Positions 44,315 to 52,766 of a stretch of 64,000 nucleotides of DNA are shown in pieces. Below the pieces are notes generated by a model that saw only the letters and a list, made by a program, of their open reading frames with translations, had not been told where the DNA came from and did no database searches. Both the position numbers and the translations under genes were made by a program. Position 1 is the stretch's first letter, and each line of letters opens with the position of its first letter. The DNA is from Fontimonas thermophila. GTDB taxonomy: Bacteria > Pseudomonadota > Gammaproteobacteria > Nevskiales > Nevskiaceae. The stretch lies in the NCBI RefSeq assembly GCF_900113085.1, contig NZ_FOOC01000008.1, forward strand, positions 62,001 to 126,000, given 5' to 3'.

Positions 44315-46195
44315 ATGGCCGACCTGTTATCGATCGGTGTTTCGGGCTTGCTCGCATACCAGCGTGCGCTGGATGCCGTCGGTCACAACATCGCCAACGC
44401 CAACACCGAAGGCTACAGCCGCCAGCGTGTCGAGCTGACCTCGCGCCCGGGCAGCGGAGCGGGGCATGGGTTCATCGGCAGCGGCGTGAACGTCACGACG
44501 GTCCGCCGGCTCGCCGACAGCCTGCTGTCGGTGCGCATGCAGGCGGATGCGTCGGCGCACGCGCGGCTCGAGGTGTTTTCCGGTTTTGCGGCGCGTATCG
44601 ATGGTTTGCTGTCGGAGAGCGATACCGGGCTCGCGGCGCCGTTGCAGGCTTTCTACGATGCCGCCAATGCGCTCGCGCAGCAGCCCACCGCGATCGCGGC
44701 GCGACAGACGCTGATCGGCAACGCGCAGGCGCTGGCCGCGCGTTTCCGCGACCTCCAGGCGCAGCTCGATGCGATGGATGCGCAAGTCGATCAACGCATC
44801 CGCACGACGGTGGAGGAGATCAACGGGCTGGCCGGCGCGATTGCCGATCTGAACCGGCGCATCGCCACGGACTGGGGGCGTTTCGGTCAGCCGCCCAACG
44901 ATCTGCTCGACCAGCGCGACCAGCTGCTGCAGCAACTGGCCGCGCGCATCGGTATCAGCACCGTCGCGCAGGCCGACGGCACAGTCAATGTTTACACCGC
45001 CAGCGGCCAGGCCCTGGTGCTCGGTGAACAGGGCACGGCCCTGGGCGTTGCGGATGATCCGTGGAACAGCGGGCGTTCCGACATCATCCACGGCGACGGT
45101 ACCCGGATCACCGCCCAGCTCGGCGGCGGTGCGCTCGGCGGCCTGCTCGACGTGCGGCGCGAGATGCTCGATCCCACACGTGCCGAGCTCGGTCGGATCG
45201 CCGCGGCCGTGGTGCAGACGGTCAACACACAGCATGCGCAGGGCATGGATGCCTATGGCGCGCTCGGTACGGATTTCTTCGCCCCGTTGCGGGGCCTGGC
45301 CTACGCCGCTCCGGGCAACACCGGCAACGCCGCGATCACGGTCGGTTTCGAGGATGCCGGTGCGCTCGGTGATGGCGACTATCTGCTCGCGTACGACGGC
45401 AGCGCCTGGGCGCTGACCGAGCTGCGCAGCGGCCAGGCCATCGCGCTCACCGGCACCGGTACCGTCGCCGATCCGCTGGTCGGTGCCGGACTTGCGCTGA
45501 CGGTCTCTGGCAGCGCCGCTGCCGGAGACCGCTATCTGCTGCGGCCAGCGGTTGCGGCCGCGGCCACGGTCACGGTGGCCATCCGCGACCCCGCGCGCGT
45601 GGCCGCGGCGAGCCCGCTGCGCGCCACCGCCGATCTCGCCAACACCGGCACCGCCACGGTATCCCCGCCGGCGATCGTCGATGCCGGCGATGCCGCCTTG
45701 CTCGATCCCGTCGAGATCCGCTTCATCGATGCGACGACCTACCAGATCAATGGTGCGGGCAGTTACACCCATACGCCCGGCACACCGATCCAGATCCACG
45801 GCTGGTCGCTGACGGTCGCCGGTACGCCCGCTGCCGGCGACCGTTTCACCGTACGTGCGGCCGGTCCCGACAGCGGCGACAACACCAACGCACGTGCTCT
45901 CGCCGCCCTGGGTCAGGCCGCGGTGCTCGCTGGCGGCACCCGCTCGGTGCTGCAGGCGCATACCGCGCTGGTGGCCCGCGTCGGCGTCGGCGCGCAGCAG
46001 GCGCAGATGCGCCTGGATGCGCAGACGGCGATCGGCGAACGCACCCGTGCCGAACGCGAGGCCACATCCGGCGTCAATCTGGATGAGGAAGCAGCGGATC
46101 TGCTGCGCTTCCAGCAGGCATATCAGGCGGCAGCGCGTGTGATCCAGGTCGCCGACACCGTGTTCCAGAGTTTGCTGCGCGCTGCCGATGGTTGA
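44315..46195 (+). CDS. flgK: Flagellar hook-associated protein 1 (FlgK)
   Basis: A 626-residue junction protein. It starts ADLLSIGVSGLLAYQRALDA with IANANTEGYSRQRVEL and ends SGVNLDEEAADLLRFQQAYQ with RVIQVADTVFQSLL. The central part is beta-rich and holds two copies of a G-x-x-x-x-G-D-R-[FY] element (SGSAAAGDRY, AGTPAAGDRF). It is exported with FlgN and joins hook to filament. The ATG is five bases after the flgJ stop. Confidence 0.96.
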   Translation: MADLLSIGVSGLLAYQRALDAVGHNIANANTEGYSRQRVELTSRPGSGAGHGFIGSGVNVTTVRRLADSLLSVRMQADASAHARLEVFSGFAARIDGLLSESDTGLAAPLQAFYDAANALAQQPTAIAARQTLIGNAQALAARFRDLQAQLDAMDAQVDQRIRTTVEEINGLAGAIADLNRRIATDWGRFGQPPNDLLDQRDQLLQQLAARIGISTVAQADGTVNVYTASGQALVLGEQGTALGVADDPWNSGRSDIIHGDGTRITAQLGGGALGGLLDVRREMLDPTRAELGRIAAAVVQTVNTQHAQGMDAYGALGTDFFAPLRGLAYAAPGNTGNAAITVGFEDAGALGDGDYLLAYDGSAWALTELRSGQAIALTGTGTVADPLVGAGLALTVSGSAAAGDRYLLRPAVAAAATVTVAIRDPARVAAASPLRATADLANTGTATVSPPAIVDAGDAALLDPVEIRFIDATTYQINGAGSYTHTPGTPIQIHGWSLTVAGTPAAGDRFTVRAAGPDSGDNTNARALAALGQAAVLAGGTRSVLQAHTALVARVGVGAQQAQMRLDAQTAIGERTRAEREATSGVNLDEEAADLLRFQQAYQAAARVIQVADTVFQSLLRAADG

Positions 46196-46212
46196 TGCAC
46201 CGGAGTGGATCG

Positions 46213-47406
46213 ATGCGTGTCTCCACCGCTTTACTGCATCGTCTGGGTGTCGAACAGTTGCAGCGTCAGCAGCAGGCGCTGCTGCGCACGCAGACGCAGC
46301 TCTCGACCCAGCAGCGGATGGCCAGCGCCGCCGACGGCCCGGCCGATTGGACGGCGGCGATGGGAATCGACCAGTTGCTCGCGCAGCGCACGCAGTGGCA
46401 GGCCAACGCCCGCGCCGCCGAGCACCGGCTGACGCTCGAGGAAAACGCGCTGGCCGAAGGCATCGACGTGCTCGCCCGGGTGCGCGAGCTCGTGATCCAG
46501 GCCAACAGCGCGACTCAGTCGGCGCAGACGCGCGGGATGATCGCCCAGGAGCTCGTCGATCTGCGCGATCAATTGATGGCGATCGCCAACCGTGACGACG
46601 GTCAGGGTCGCTATCTGTTCGCCGGGTCGCGCGACGGTGCGTCACCCTTTGCCTGGAATGGACGCAGTGCCGATTACAGCGGGGACGAACAGGTGCGCCA
46701 GCTGCCGATCGGCCATGATCGTCTGCTCGCCGAGGGCGATGCCGGCAGCGAGGTGTTCATGCGGCTGCGCACCGGCAACGGTGTGTATGCAGTGGCCGCC
46801 GACGATGCCAATACCGGCGTCATCCACCTGCGTCAGGTGGCGACCTACGATGCGCAGTTGTGGGACGGCGGTGTGTACACGCTGCGCTTCTCGGGTGGCA
46901 GCTACGAGGTACGCGATGCCAGCGATGCCGTGATCCAGTCCGGCGCATACAGTCCGGGGAGTGCGATCCGTGTGCGCGGTGTCGAGCTCGCCTTTGCGGG
47001 AACACCGGCCGACGGCGACCGTTTCACGCTGGCACCGGCGCAGCAGCAGGACGTGTTCGCGCTCATCGACAAACTCGCGCGTCTGGTCGCTGCTGCGCAG
47101 GATGGCCCGGCTGCGCGGGCGGCATTCCAGACCGGGGTGCAGCAGGCGCTGCTCGAACTGGACACGGCCGAGGCACGGCTGTCGTCCGTGCGCACCGGCG
47201 CCGGTCTGCGCCTGGCTGCGGCGCAGCAGGCGCAGTCTGCGCTGGAGGCGGACCGCATCCAGGCGCAATCCGCACTCTCGGCGCTGCGCGACGTGGACAT
47301 TGCCGAGGCAGCCAGCCGTTTGCAGCAGCAACTGCTCGCCGTGCAGGCGGCGCAGGCCGCGTACGTGCGCGTGCAGGGCCTGTCGTTGTTCGATTACCTG
47401 CGCTGA
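46213..47406 (+). CDS. flgL: Flagellar hook-associated protein 3 (FlgL)
   Basis: A 397-residue junction protein of the flagellin superfamily. It starts MRVSTALLHRLGVEQLQRQQ; ERIxxASDxPAxA is replaced by QRMASAADGPADWTAAMG. The C-terminal helix DIAEAASRLQQQLLAVQAAQ with QGLSLFDYLR is typical. The central domain has AGTPADGDRF, like FlgK. The ATG at 46213 has GGAG nearby; an upstream ATG at 46195 is in frame. It is the last flagellar gene here; fliC and fliD are outside. Confidence 0.94.
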   Translation: MRVSTALLHRLGVEQLQRQQQALLRTQTQLSTQQRMASAADGPADWTAAMGIDQLLAQRTQWQANARAAEHRLTLEENALAEGIDVLARVRELVIQANSATQSAQTRGMIAQELVDLRDQLMAIANRDDGQGRYLFAGSRDGASPFAWNGRSADYSGDEQVRQLPIGHDRLLAEGDAGSEVFMRLRTGNGVYAVAADDANTGVIHLRQVATYDAQLWDGGVYTLRFSGGSYEVRDASDAVIQSGAYSPGSAIRVRGVELAFAGTPADGDRFTLAPAQQQDVFALIDKLARLVAAAQDGPAARAAFQTGVQQALLELDTAEARLSSVRTGAGLRLAAAQQAQSALEADRIQAQSALSALRDVDIAEAASRLQQQLLAVQAAQAAYVRVQGLSLFDYLR

Positions 47407-47412
47407 TCCGGA

Positions 47413-47892
47413 TCAGTAATCCACGGTCACGAACAGCGTATCGGTATATGCGCCGGGCGCGACGTTCTGTTGCGCCGGGATGCGGCCATAGACGGTGTAA
47501 TTGCGGCTGACCATGAGCAGGTTCAGCGCATAGCCGTCGCTGATCGTGCCGGTGCCGCCGCTGCCGTCTCCCCAGACGATGGTGCGGCTGGCATTGCTGT
47601 AGAGATTGTAGGCGATCGTGCCGGCGATACCGCCCATGCGCCGCGGCGCATAGCTGCCGCTGCTGCCGGTGCCCAGACGGATCGTGTAGTTGACGGCGAT
47701 GCTGACCACGGCAGTGCATGTGACGGTGATGGTGCCGGTGGCATCGGTAGGAGCAGGCGACGTCACCAGATAGCCGCCGAAGACGACCGGCGCCGTCGTC
47801 ACCGTGCAGGTTTCCAGCAGCGCGTGTGCGCGCAGCGGCAGCAGCGCCGCACTAAGCAGCAGGAGCAGAGGGCTCGACGAGCGGATGGTCAT
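47413..47892 (-). CDS. Spore coat U domain fimbrial protein (distal gene)
   Basis: A 159-residue exported protein with a signal peptide (LLLLLSAALLPLRAHA) and one coat-U (SCPU) domain: CTVTTAPVVFGGYLV, TVTCTAVVSIAVNYTIRLG, YNLYSNASRTIVWGDG and the end YTVYGRIPAQQNVAPGAYTD plus TLFVTVDY. It is the last gene of a chaperone-usher operon, the position of the tip protein CsuE in csu clusters, but it is half the length of CsuE. It may be a tip or minor pilin. Its start overlaps the usher stop (ATGA). Confidence 0.85.
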   Translation of the reverse strand: MTIRSSSPLLLLLSAALLPLRAHALLETCTVTTAPVVFGGYLVTSPAPTDATGTITVTCTAVVSIAVNYTIRLGTGSSGSYAPRRMGGIAGTIAYNLYSNASRTIVWGDGSGGTGTISDGYALNLLMVSRNYTVYGRIPAQQNVAPGAYTDTLFVTVDY

Positions 47893-50228
47893 GGCGCTTG
47901 CTCCGTGGTCACAGGGATGCAGACGATCTCCAACGGTGGCCGCAGGACGGTATCGTCCGCGCTCAGTGCCACTTGGGCTTCGCATCCTCCCTGAACCCAG
48001 TCTGCGCGCAGCCGATGACGGCCGGAAGGAGCGGCGACGACGGTTTCGCCGCGCAGCCCCACGAAGGCGGGTTCGTCGCCGCCGGTGACATCCGCACCCG
48101 CGGGCACGTCACGCCCATCCGGCAGCAGTAGGCGTAGCCGCCGCATCGGCCGTGCATCGCTCGTAAAGCGTACCCGCACGCCGCCGTAGCCGGGTGCGGC
48201 GACCCTGCGCTCGAAACCGTCGATGCGCCGTTCGATGCCGAAATCCGACGGTGCCACCGAGATGCGGTTGATCTGATAGGGGCGCAGGTCCGTCACCAGC
48301 AGCGGTGCGCCGGCGCGACTACGGCCGGAGGCACGGTTTTCGATCTGCACGTGAATCGGTTGCGGCGCATCGGTTTCGACGAGCGCGAACGGTCCATCGA
48401 GCGGGCGCGTCCACATGCGGTCATGGCCGAGCACGACGATGCCGGTGTCGATGCCCAGACGCAGGGCGTCATGATCGCCGTGCTCGACATCGGCATGGAC
48501 CGCGCCACGCGTCGTGCGGTAATCCCCACCAGCGCTGATGCGGTCGATGAGTCCGCGATCGACCGTCGCGCGTGCCGACCAATCCAGTTCGTGCAGCGGG
48601 TTGCGTTGTGTGCCGATGCGCAGCAACGTGCCACTGTCACTCTGCTGTGCGAATCCATAGCTGCTCACCGTCGGTGAGCCGGCATAGGCCACGGTCAGTA
48701 GCAGGCTGTCGCCGGCGCTGTCGTGCAGATCCACGGTGCCGCCGAGATTCACCGACCATCCGGCGCCGATTTGCCGTGCATAACCAGCGCTGAGTATCGA
48801 AAGATGGCCGGCGGCACGCAGATCGTCGATCCAGCCGAGGCTGAGGCTGGCACCGCTGCGCAGGCGTCGGCTGGCGCGCACGAAGCCGCGACGCAGCGTG
48901 GCCGGCTCGGTTTCCCCGAGCCGCAGATAGTCGTCGCTGCCGACGAGGTATTGCGCCGCCAGGCTCCAGTCCCGGCCCTGGCGGTCGAGGCCGACGTAGA
49001 GCTGGCCACCGCGACCATCGCCGGCGCTTTGGGCGAGTCCGCTGCTGAGCACACCGACGCCCGGCAGCAGCAGCGCATAGCCGGCGCCGGCCATCTGCCG
49101 GTGGGTACTGGCTTCGACGTGGGTCTCCACGGTGAGATGGTCGGCGATGCCGTAGCGCCAGGTCGCAGCGGCAAAGCCGGCACCGTAATCGAGGCTGGAG
49201 AGCCCGTATCCGTGGCGTTCGAAGCCGGCCTCGAGGGTGTAGTCGCTCAAGCCCGGGCGCAACAGCTCGGGTGCGGCGTAGAACGCATAGCGGACGATGC
49301 GACTGCGGCCGAGCAGATCGGTGATGACGAGCTGGATTTCACCGGCGCCGGAGAGGACCGGCACCTCCGACAACTGGAAAGGTCCGGCCGGTACGCGGTC
49401 ACGCGCGCGCAGCGTGCCGTCGACATAGACGTCGATCGCGCTGGGGAGGGCCGCGGCATCGGTGAGATCCGGAAGCGGGAACGTGACCAGATCCGGACGC
49501 AAGGAGAAATCGCGGCCCCACTGCACCCCGCCGAAGCGCAGGGAACGGCCGAAGACGCCGCCGCGGGTGATGCCATCGCCGACGTCAAGACGCGTCATGC
49601 CGACCGGGTCGTCGTAAGTCCAGTGCGTATCCAGGCGCACGATCGTGCTACCGGCATGGCGCAGGGTTTGCCGGAGCAGTCCGGCGCTGCCGAAAAGTCC
49701 GGCATCGATCAGCGCAGAAACATCATCGACCGAATCCGCATGCAGGTACTGGGCCTGCACTTGCATGTATCCGCCCGGTTCCGGTGTGACACGCAGCGGC
49801 GCCGGCTCGGTGTGCAGCGCGCGTGTCGTCGTACCGGCGATGCCGGAACGGTCCAGCGACAAAATCTGGCGGCAGGCATCGACGGCGAAGCGCAGACCCG
49901 CCACGCGATCGAGCGCGTGGTACCGGCGTCCGGCATGGACCAGGGGAGGTCCCGGCGGCGGCAACTGCAGGGCAGCGTAGACTTCCGGCGGTGCATAGAG
50001 TGTGCCATCCGGTGCACGGATGATGACCGCATCCTGTCCAGGATCGATCGGCGAGACGAGCACGCGCAGCAGCAGCGGCGTGGGATGATCCGGATGCAGC
50101 ATCTGGACTGCGTCGCAGTCGTCGGCGAACCAGCCGTTCTCGGGCGCTGCGGCCCACGCGGCGCGCCACGCCACGGTCAGCAGCTCAAGGCCCAGACACA
50201 GCGACCACCACGCGCTCCGCGCCTTCAT
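47889..50228 (-). CDS. Outer membrane fimbrial usher (archaic chaperone-usher type)
   Basis: A 779-residue outer-membrane usher. A signal peptide ends near AWAA. Recognisable parts are the N-terminal domain, the barrel with GDGITRGGVFGRSLRFGGVQ and the plug segment IDVYVDGTLRARDRVPAGPF, then ELLRPGLSDYTLEAGFER and the C-terminal RMWTRPLDGPFALVE with GAPLLVTDLRPYQINRISV. It threads chaperone-bound pilins to the surface. Length is at the short end for ushers, as in CsuD-like members. It overlaps the chaperone gene by 44 bases. Confidence 0.92.
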   Translation of the reverse strand: MKARSAWWSLCLGLELLTVAWRAAWAAAPENGWFADDCDAVQMLHPDHPTPLLLRVLVSPIDPGQDAVIIRAPDGTLYAPPEVYAALQLPPPGPPLVHAGRRYHALDRVAGLRFAVDACRQILSLDRSGIAGTTTRALHTEPAPLRVTPEPGGYMQVQAQYLHADSVDDVSALIDAGLFGSAGLLRQTLRHAGSTIVRLDTHWTYDDPVGMTRLDVGDGITRGGVFGRSLRFGGVQWGRDFSLRPDLVTFPLPDLTDAAALPSAIDVYVDGTLRARDRVPAGPFQLSEVPVLSGAGEIQLVITDLLGRSRIVRYAFYAAPELLRPGLSDYTLEAGFERHGYGLSSLDYGAGFAAATWRYGIADHLTVETHVEASTHRQMAGAGYALLLPGVGVLSSGLAQSAGDGRGGQLYVGLDRQGRDWSLAAQYLVGSDDYLRLGETEPATLRRGFVRASRRLRSGASLSLGWIDDLRAAGHLSILSAGYARQIGAGWSVNLGGTVDLHDSAGDSLLLTVAYAGSPTVSSYGFAQQSDSGTLLRIGTQRNPLHELDWSARATVDRGLIDRISAGGDYRTTRGAVHADVEHGDHDALRLGIDTGIVVLGHDRMWTRPLDGPFALVETDAPQPIHVQIENRASGRSRAGAPLLVTDLRPYQINRISVAPSDFGIERRIDGFERRVAAPGYGGVRVRFTSDARPMRRLRLLLPDGRDVPAGADVTGGDEPAFVGLRGETVVAAPSGRHRLRADWVQGGCEAQVALSADDTVLRPPLEIVCIPVTTEQAP

Positions 50229-50910
50229 CGGTGTTCGCTTCGATTTTCAGGCGGGTGGGCACGGGCCCCTGGAGCGGGATGTCCCAGCGCCAGCGGCTGC
50301 CGGCCAGGATGTCGCGGAAGCCGTTGTCGGTATGCAGCAGACTCGCGCGCTGGGCATCGAAGACACGCAGTTGTGCGCGGCGCACATGCACATTGCCCTG
50401 GTTTTCGGCCACCAGATGCAGGCTGCGGCCGTCGAGTCGGGCCGACCAGCGCAGATCGCGGCGCAGCGGCTGTGTCGGCGCGACGTAGAGCGGCACACCC
50501 AGGCGCAGCAAAATCCGCAGACCGGTGGTGTGCACGGGTTCGGCACTCGGGATCTCGGTGATGTAGAGCCGGTAGGCGGATTCGACGGTCTGCGGCCATG
50601 CATCGAGCAGGCCGACGCGTACCACGCGCGATGCGCCGGGCGCGAGTTCCAGCAGTGGCGGGTTGGCGAGCAGTTCGGGTGCTGGTGCATAGACATCCTC
50701 GCCATCGGCATCCTGGGTCCAGCGCATCGCTTCGATCTGGAAGCGATAGCGGCGCGTATCGGTATTGGTGAGCGTCAGCGCCGCGCTGCGCTGATGGGCG
50801 TCGAGGTCGATGCGGACCGGGCTGACCGCGACCCCGCCGGATGAGGCCCGTGCCACGATCGCGGCGGCGAGCCCGATGCAGGCGAGCACCCATCCGGCGC
50901 GGTGAAACAT
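50185..50910 (-). CDS. Fimbrial periplasmic chaperone
   Basis: A 241-residue PapD-like chaperone. The signal peptide is followed by VAVSPVRIDLDAHQRSAALTLTNTD, the first Ig strand; LLELAPGASRVVRVGLL and YRLYITEIP contain the conserved donor-strand region. The second domain starts around LRWSARLDGRSLHLVAENQG. It holds coat-U pilins in the periplasm. Its start overlaps the upstream pilin stop by one base. Confidence 0.92.
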   Translation of the reverse strand: MFHRAGWVLACIGLAAAIVARASSGGVAVSPVRIDLDAHQRSAALTLTNTDTRRYRFQIEAMRWTQDADGEDVYAPAPELLANPPLLELAPGASRVVRVGLLDAWPQTVESAYRLYITEIPSAEPVHTTGLRILLRLGVPLYVAPTQPLRRDLRWSARLDGRSLHLVAENQGNVHVRRAQLRVFDAQRASLLHTDNGFRDILAGSRWRWDIPLQGPVPTRLKIEANTDEGAERVVVAVSGP

Positions 50911-51401
50911 CAGTAGTTGACGGTGATCGTGACGCTGTCGCTATAAACGCCGGCGGGCACGAACTGATTGCCTGGAATCACGCCATAGACCGTATGCGCC
51001 TTCAGCAGGCCGGTGCCGGTGTCATCGATGGTATCGGTGCCATCGGTCTCGCCCCAGTTCTGAGTCCGGCTGGCGTCGCGGTACAGCGCATAGCTGAGGG
51101 TTTCGGAGCCGGCGGCGATCTTCATCTTGCGCGTGGTCACGTTCGAACTGTTCTGTCCAGTCCCCAGGCGGACTTTATACGGTGTGCCCAGCGTGCATAG
51201 CACCGAAACCGTCGTGGTGGCGGCAAGATCGCCTGCAGACGGTGTGTAATTGCCGAAAGCCAGCGGCAGCGAGGTCACCGTGCAGGTACTCAGCACCGTT
51301 GCGCTGACACTCAGGGTGCCGGTTGCCTGCGCCGCGAGCACGGCAGAGGGCGATAGAACCGCCAATAGAGCGAGTGTGCGGATGATTGGACGAGTGGACA
51401 T
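50910..51401 (-). CDS. Spore coat U domain major pilin candidate
   Basis: A 163-residue exported SCPU-domain protein: signal peptide to VLAAQ, then GTLSVSATVLSTCTVTSLPL, FGNYTPSAG, LCTLGTPYKVRLG and the end VPAGVYSDSVTITVNY. As first gene of the operon it is the probable shaft pilin, like CsuA/B. GAGG precedes the ATG. The paired cysteines (STCTV... LCTLG) suit a disulfide in this fold. It is similar in design to the distal coat-U gene of the cluster. Confidence 0.88.
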   Translation of the reverse strand: MSTRPIIRTLALLAVLSPSAVLAAQATGTLSVSATVLSTCTVTSLPLAFGNYTPSAGDLAATTTVSVLCTLGTPYKVRLGTGQNSSNVTTRKMKIAAGSETLSYALYRDASRTQNWGETDGTDTIDDTGTGLLKAHTVYGVIPGNQFVPAGVYSDSVTITVNY

Positions 51402-51554
51402 GGCGCCTCCTCACGGATATCGGTGCCGATACATTCCTCCCGCAGGCATCGTCTCGACAGGGGGTAGCAGACGAAAGGTAGATGCCAGGATCGGTAACGG
51501 CTGGTATGCCAGCGCCACGATGCGCGGATCTCTGCCATCCGCAGAAGCGGCAAT

Positions 51555-51584
51555 AAAAAACGGCGCAGAGGGTTGCTCTGCGCC
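51555..51584 (-). terminator. Intrinsic terminator of the fad operon
   Basis: On the minus strand, a perfect 9-bp stem (GGCGCAGAG / CTCTGCGCC, five-base loop, 51562-51584) is followed by G and a run of six T (51555-51560). It lies 25 bases after the acyl-CoA dehydrogenase stop. This is a textbook Rho-independent terminator. Confidence 0.88.
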
Positions 51585-51608
51585 GGTGCTTGCGTTTCGA
51601 GGCTTCGC

Positions 51609-52766
51609 TTACAGAAAGCGTCCGATCAGTTCTTTCATGATCTCGTTGGTTCCGCCATAGATGCGCTGCACGCGCGAGTCACGCCACAGCCGGGAGATCG
51701 GATATTCATCCATATAGCCGTAACCGCCGTGCAACTGCAGGCACAGGTCGGCGATCTCGAACTGCTTGTCGGTGGTCCAGTACTTGGCCATCGCCGCCGT
51801 GACCGGGTCGAGTTTCTTGTTGAGCAGCAGCTCGGTGCATTTTTCGACCAGCACGCGGGCGAGCATCGCCTCGGTGCGCGCCTCGGCAAGCCTGAAGCGG
51901 GTGTTCTGGAAATCGATCACGCGTTTGCCGAAGGCCTTGCGGTCCTTGACGTATTGCGTCGTCATGTCGAGGGCGAGTTCCATGGCCACCACCGCGGCCC
52001 AGGCCACGATCAGGCGCTCTTGCGGCAGCTGTTCCATCAATTGCACGAAACCCATGCCCTCGGCTTTGCCGAGCAGGTTGGATCTGGGAACCCGCACGTT
52101 TTCGAAAAACAGCTCGGACGTGTCCTGCCCGTGCATGCCGATTTTTTCGAGGTTGCGCCCGCGGCGGAACCCTTGGACCTTGTCGGTCTCGACGACCACC
52201 AGCGAGATGCCCTTGGCTTTCTCGTTCGGATCGGTTTTGGCGACGACGATGATCAGACCGGCCTGCTGGCCATTCGTGATGAAGACTTTCTGGCCGTTGA
52301 TCACGTAATCGTCGCCATCGGCGATCGCCGTCGTGCGCACGCTCTGCAAGTCCGAGCCGGTGCCGGGTTCGGTCATCGCGATGGCGCCGACCAGCTCACC
52401 GCTGGCGAGTTTGGGCAGCCAGGCGTTTTTCTGGGCCTCGCTGCCATAGTGCAGGATGTAGTGGGCGACGATGCCATTGTGCAGCGACAGGCCCCAGGCG
52501 CTGCATCCGACCCGGCCTTGCTCTTCGACGAGCACTTTCTCGAACGCGATGTTGCCGCCGCCACCGCCGTATTCCGCCGGTATGCTGGGGCAGAGCAGCC
52601 CCACCTCGCCGGCTTTGTTCCACAGCTCGCGATCGACATGTCCTTGTTCGTCCCAGCGCAGCACGTGGGGCGCGACTTCCGTCTGCATGAAGCGGCGCGC
52701 GGTGTCCTGGAACATGCGCAGCTCGTCGGTGGCGTAGCTGCCTTGCAAAAGTGCAGGGTTAAGCAT
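51609..52766 (-). CDS. Acyl-CoA dehydrogenase
   Basis: A 385-residue flavoprotein for the first step of beta-oxidation. EYGGGGGNIAFEKVLVEEQGRVG, AIAMTEPGTGSDLQSVRTTA and the C-terminal LHGGYGYMDEYPISRLWRDS are PROSITE-type family signatures; the catalytic base is expected in RIYGGTNEIMKE. Its start overlaps the FadJ-type stop by eight bases. It belongs to the short/medium/long-chain acyl-CoA dehydrogenase class (about 385 residues), not the larger FadE type. Confidence 0.94.
   Translation of the reverse strand: MLNPALLQGSYATDELRMFQDTARRFMQTEVAPHVLRWDEQGHVDRELWNKAGEVGLLCPSIPAEYGGGGGNIAFEKVLVEEQGRVGCSAWGLSLHNGIVAHYILHYGSEAQKNAWLPKLASGELVGAIAMTEPGTGSDLQSVRTTAIADGDDYVINGQKVFITNGQQAGLIIVVAKTDPNEKAKGISLVVVETDKVQGFRRGRNLEKIGMHGQDTSELFFENVRVPRSNLLGKAEGMGFVQLMEQLPQERLIVAWAAVVAMELALDMTTQYVKDRKAFGKRVIDFQNTRFRLAEARTEAMLARVLVEKCTELLLNKKLDPVTAAMAKYWTTDKQFEIADLCLQLHGGYGYMDEYPISRLWRDSRVQRIYGGTNEIMKELIGRFL

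Noticed and set aside
44327-46645. Minus-strand frame of 772 codons across flgK and the start of flgL
   Set aside because: Arg/Gly-rich shadow with no domain; FlgK and FlgL on the other strand have complete family signatures.
48723-50561. Plus-strand frame of 612 codons opposite the usher and chaperone
   Set aside because: No conserved features; the usher reads through with barrel and plug motifs on the minus strand.
51402-51608. Extra small gene between the pilin and the acyl-CoA dehydrogenase
   Set aside because: The frames here are short and cover a perfect intrinsic terminator; no start with a ribosome-binding site or conserved residues was found.
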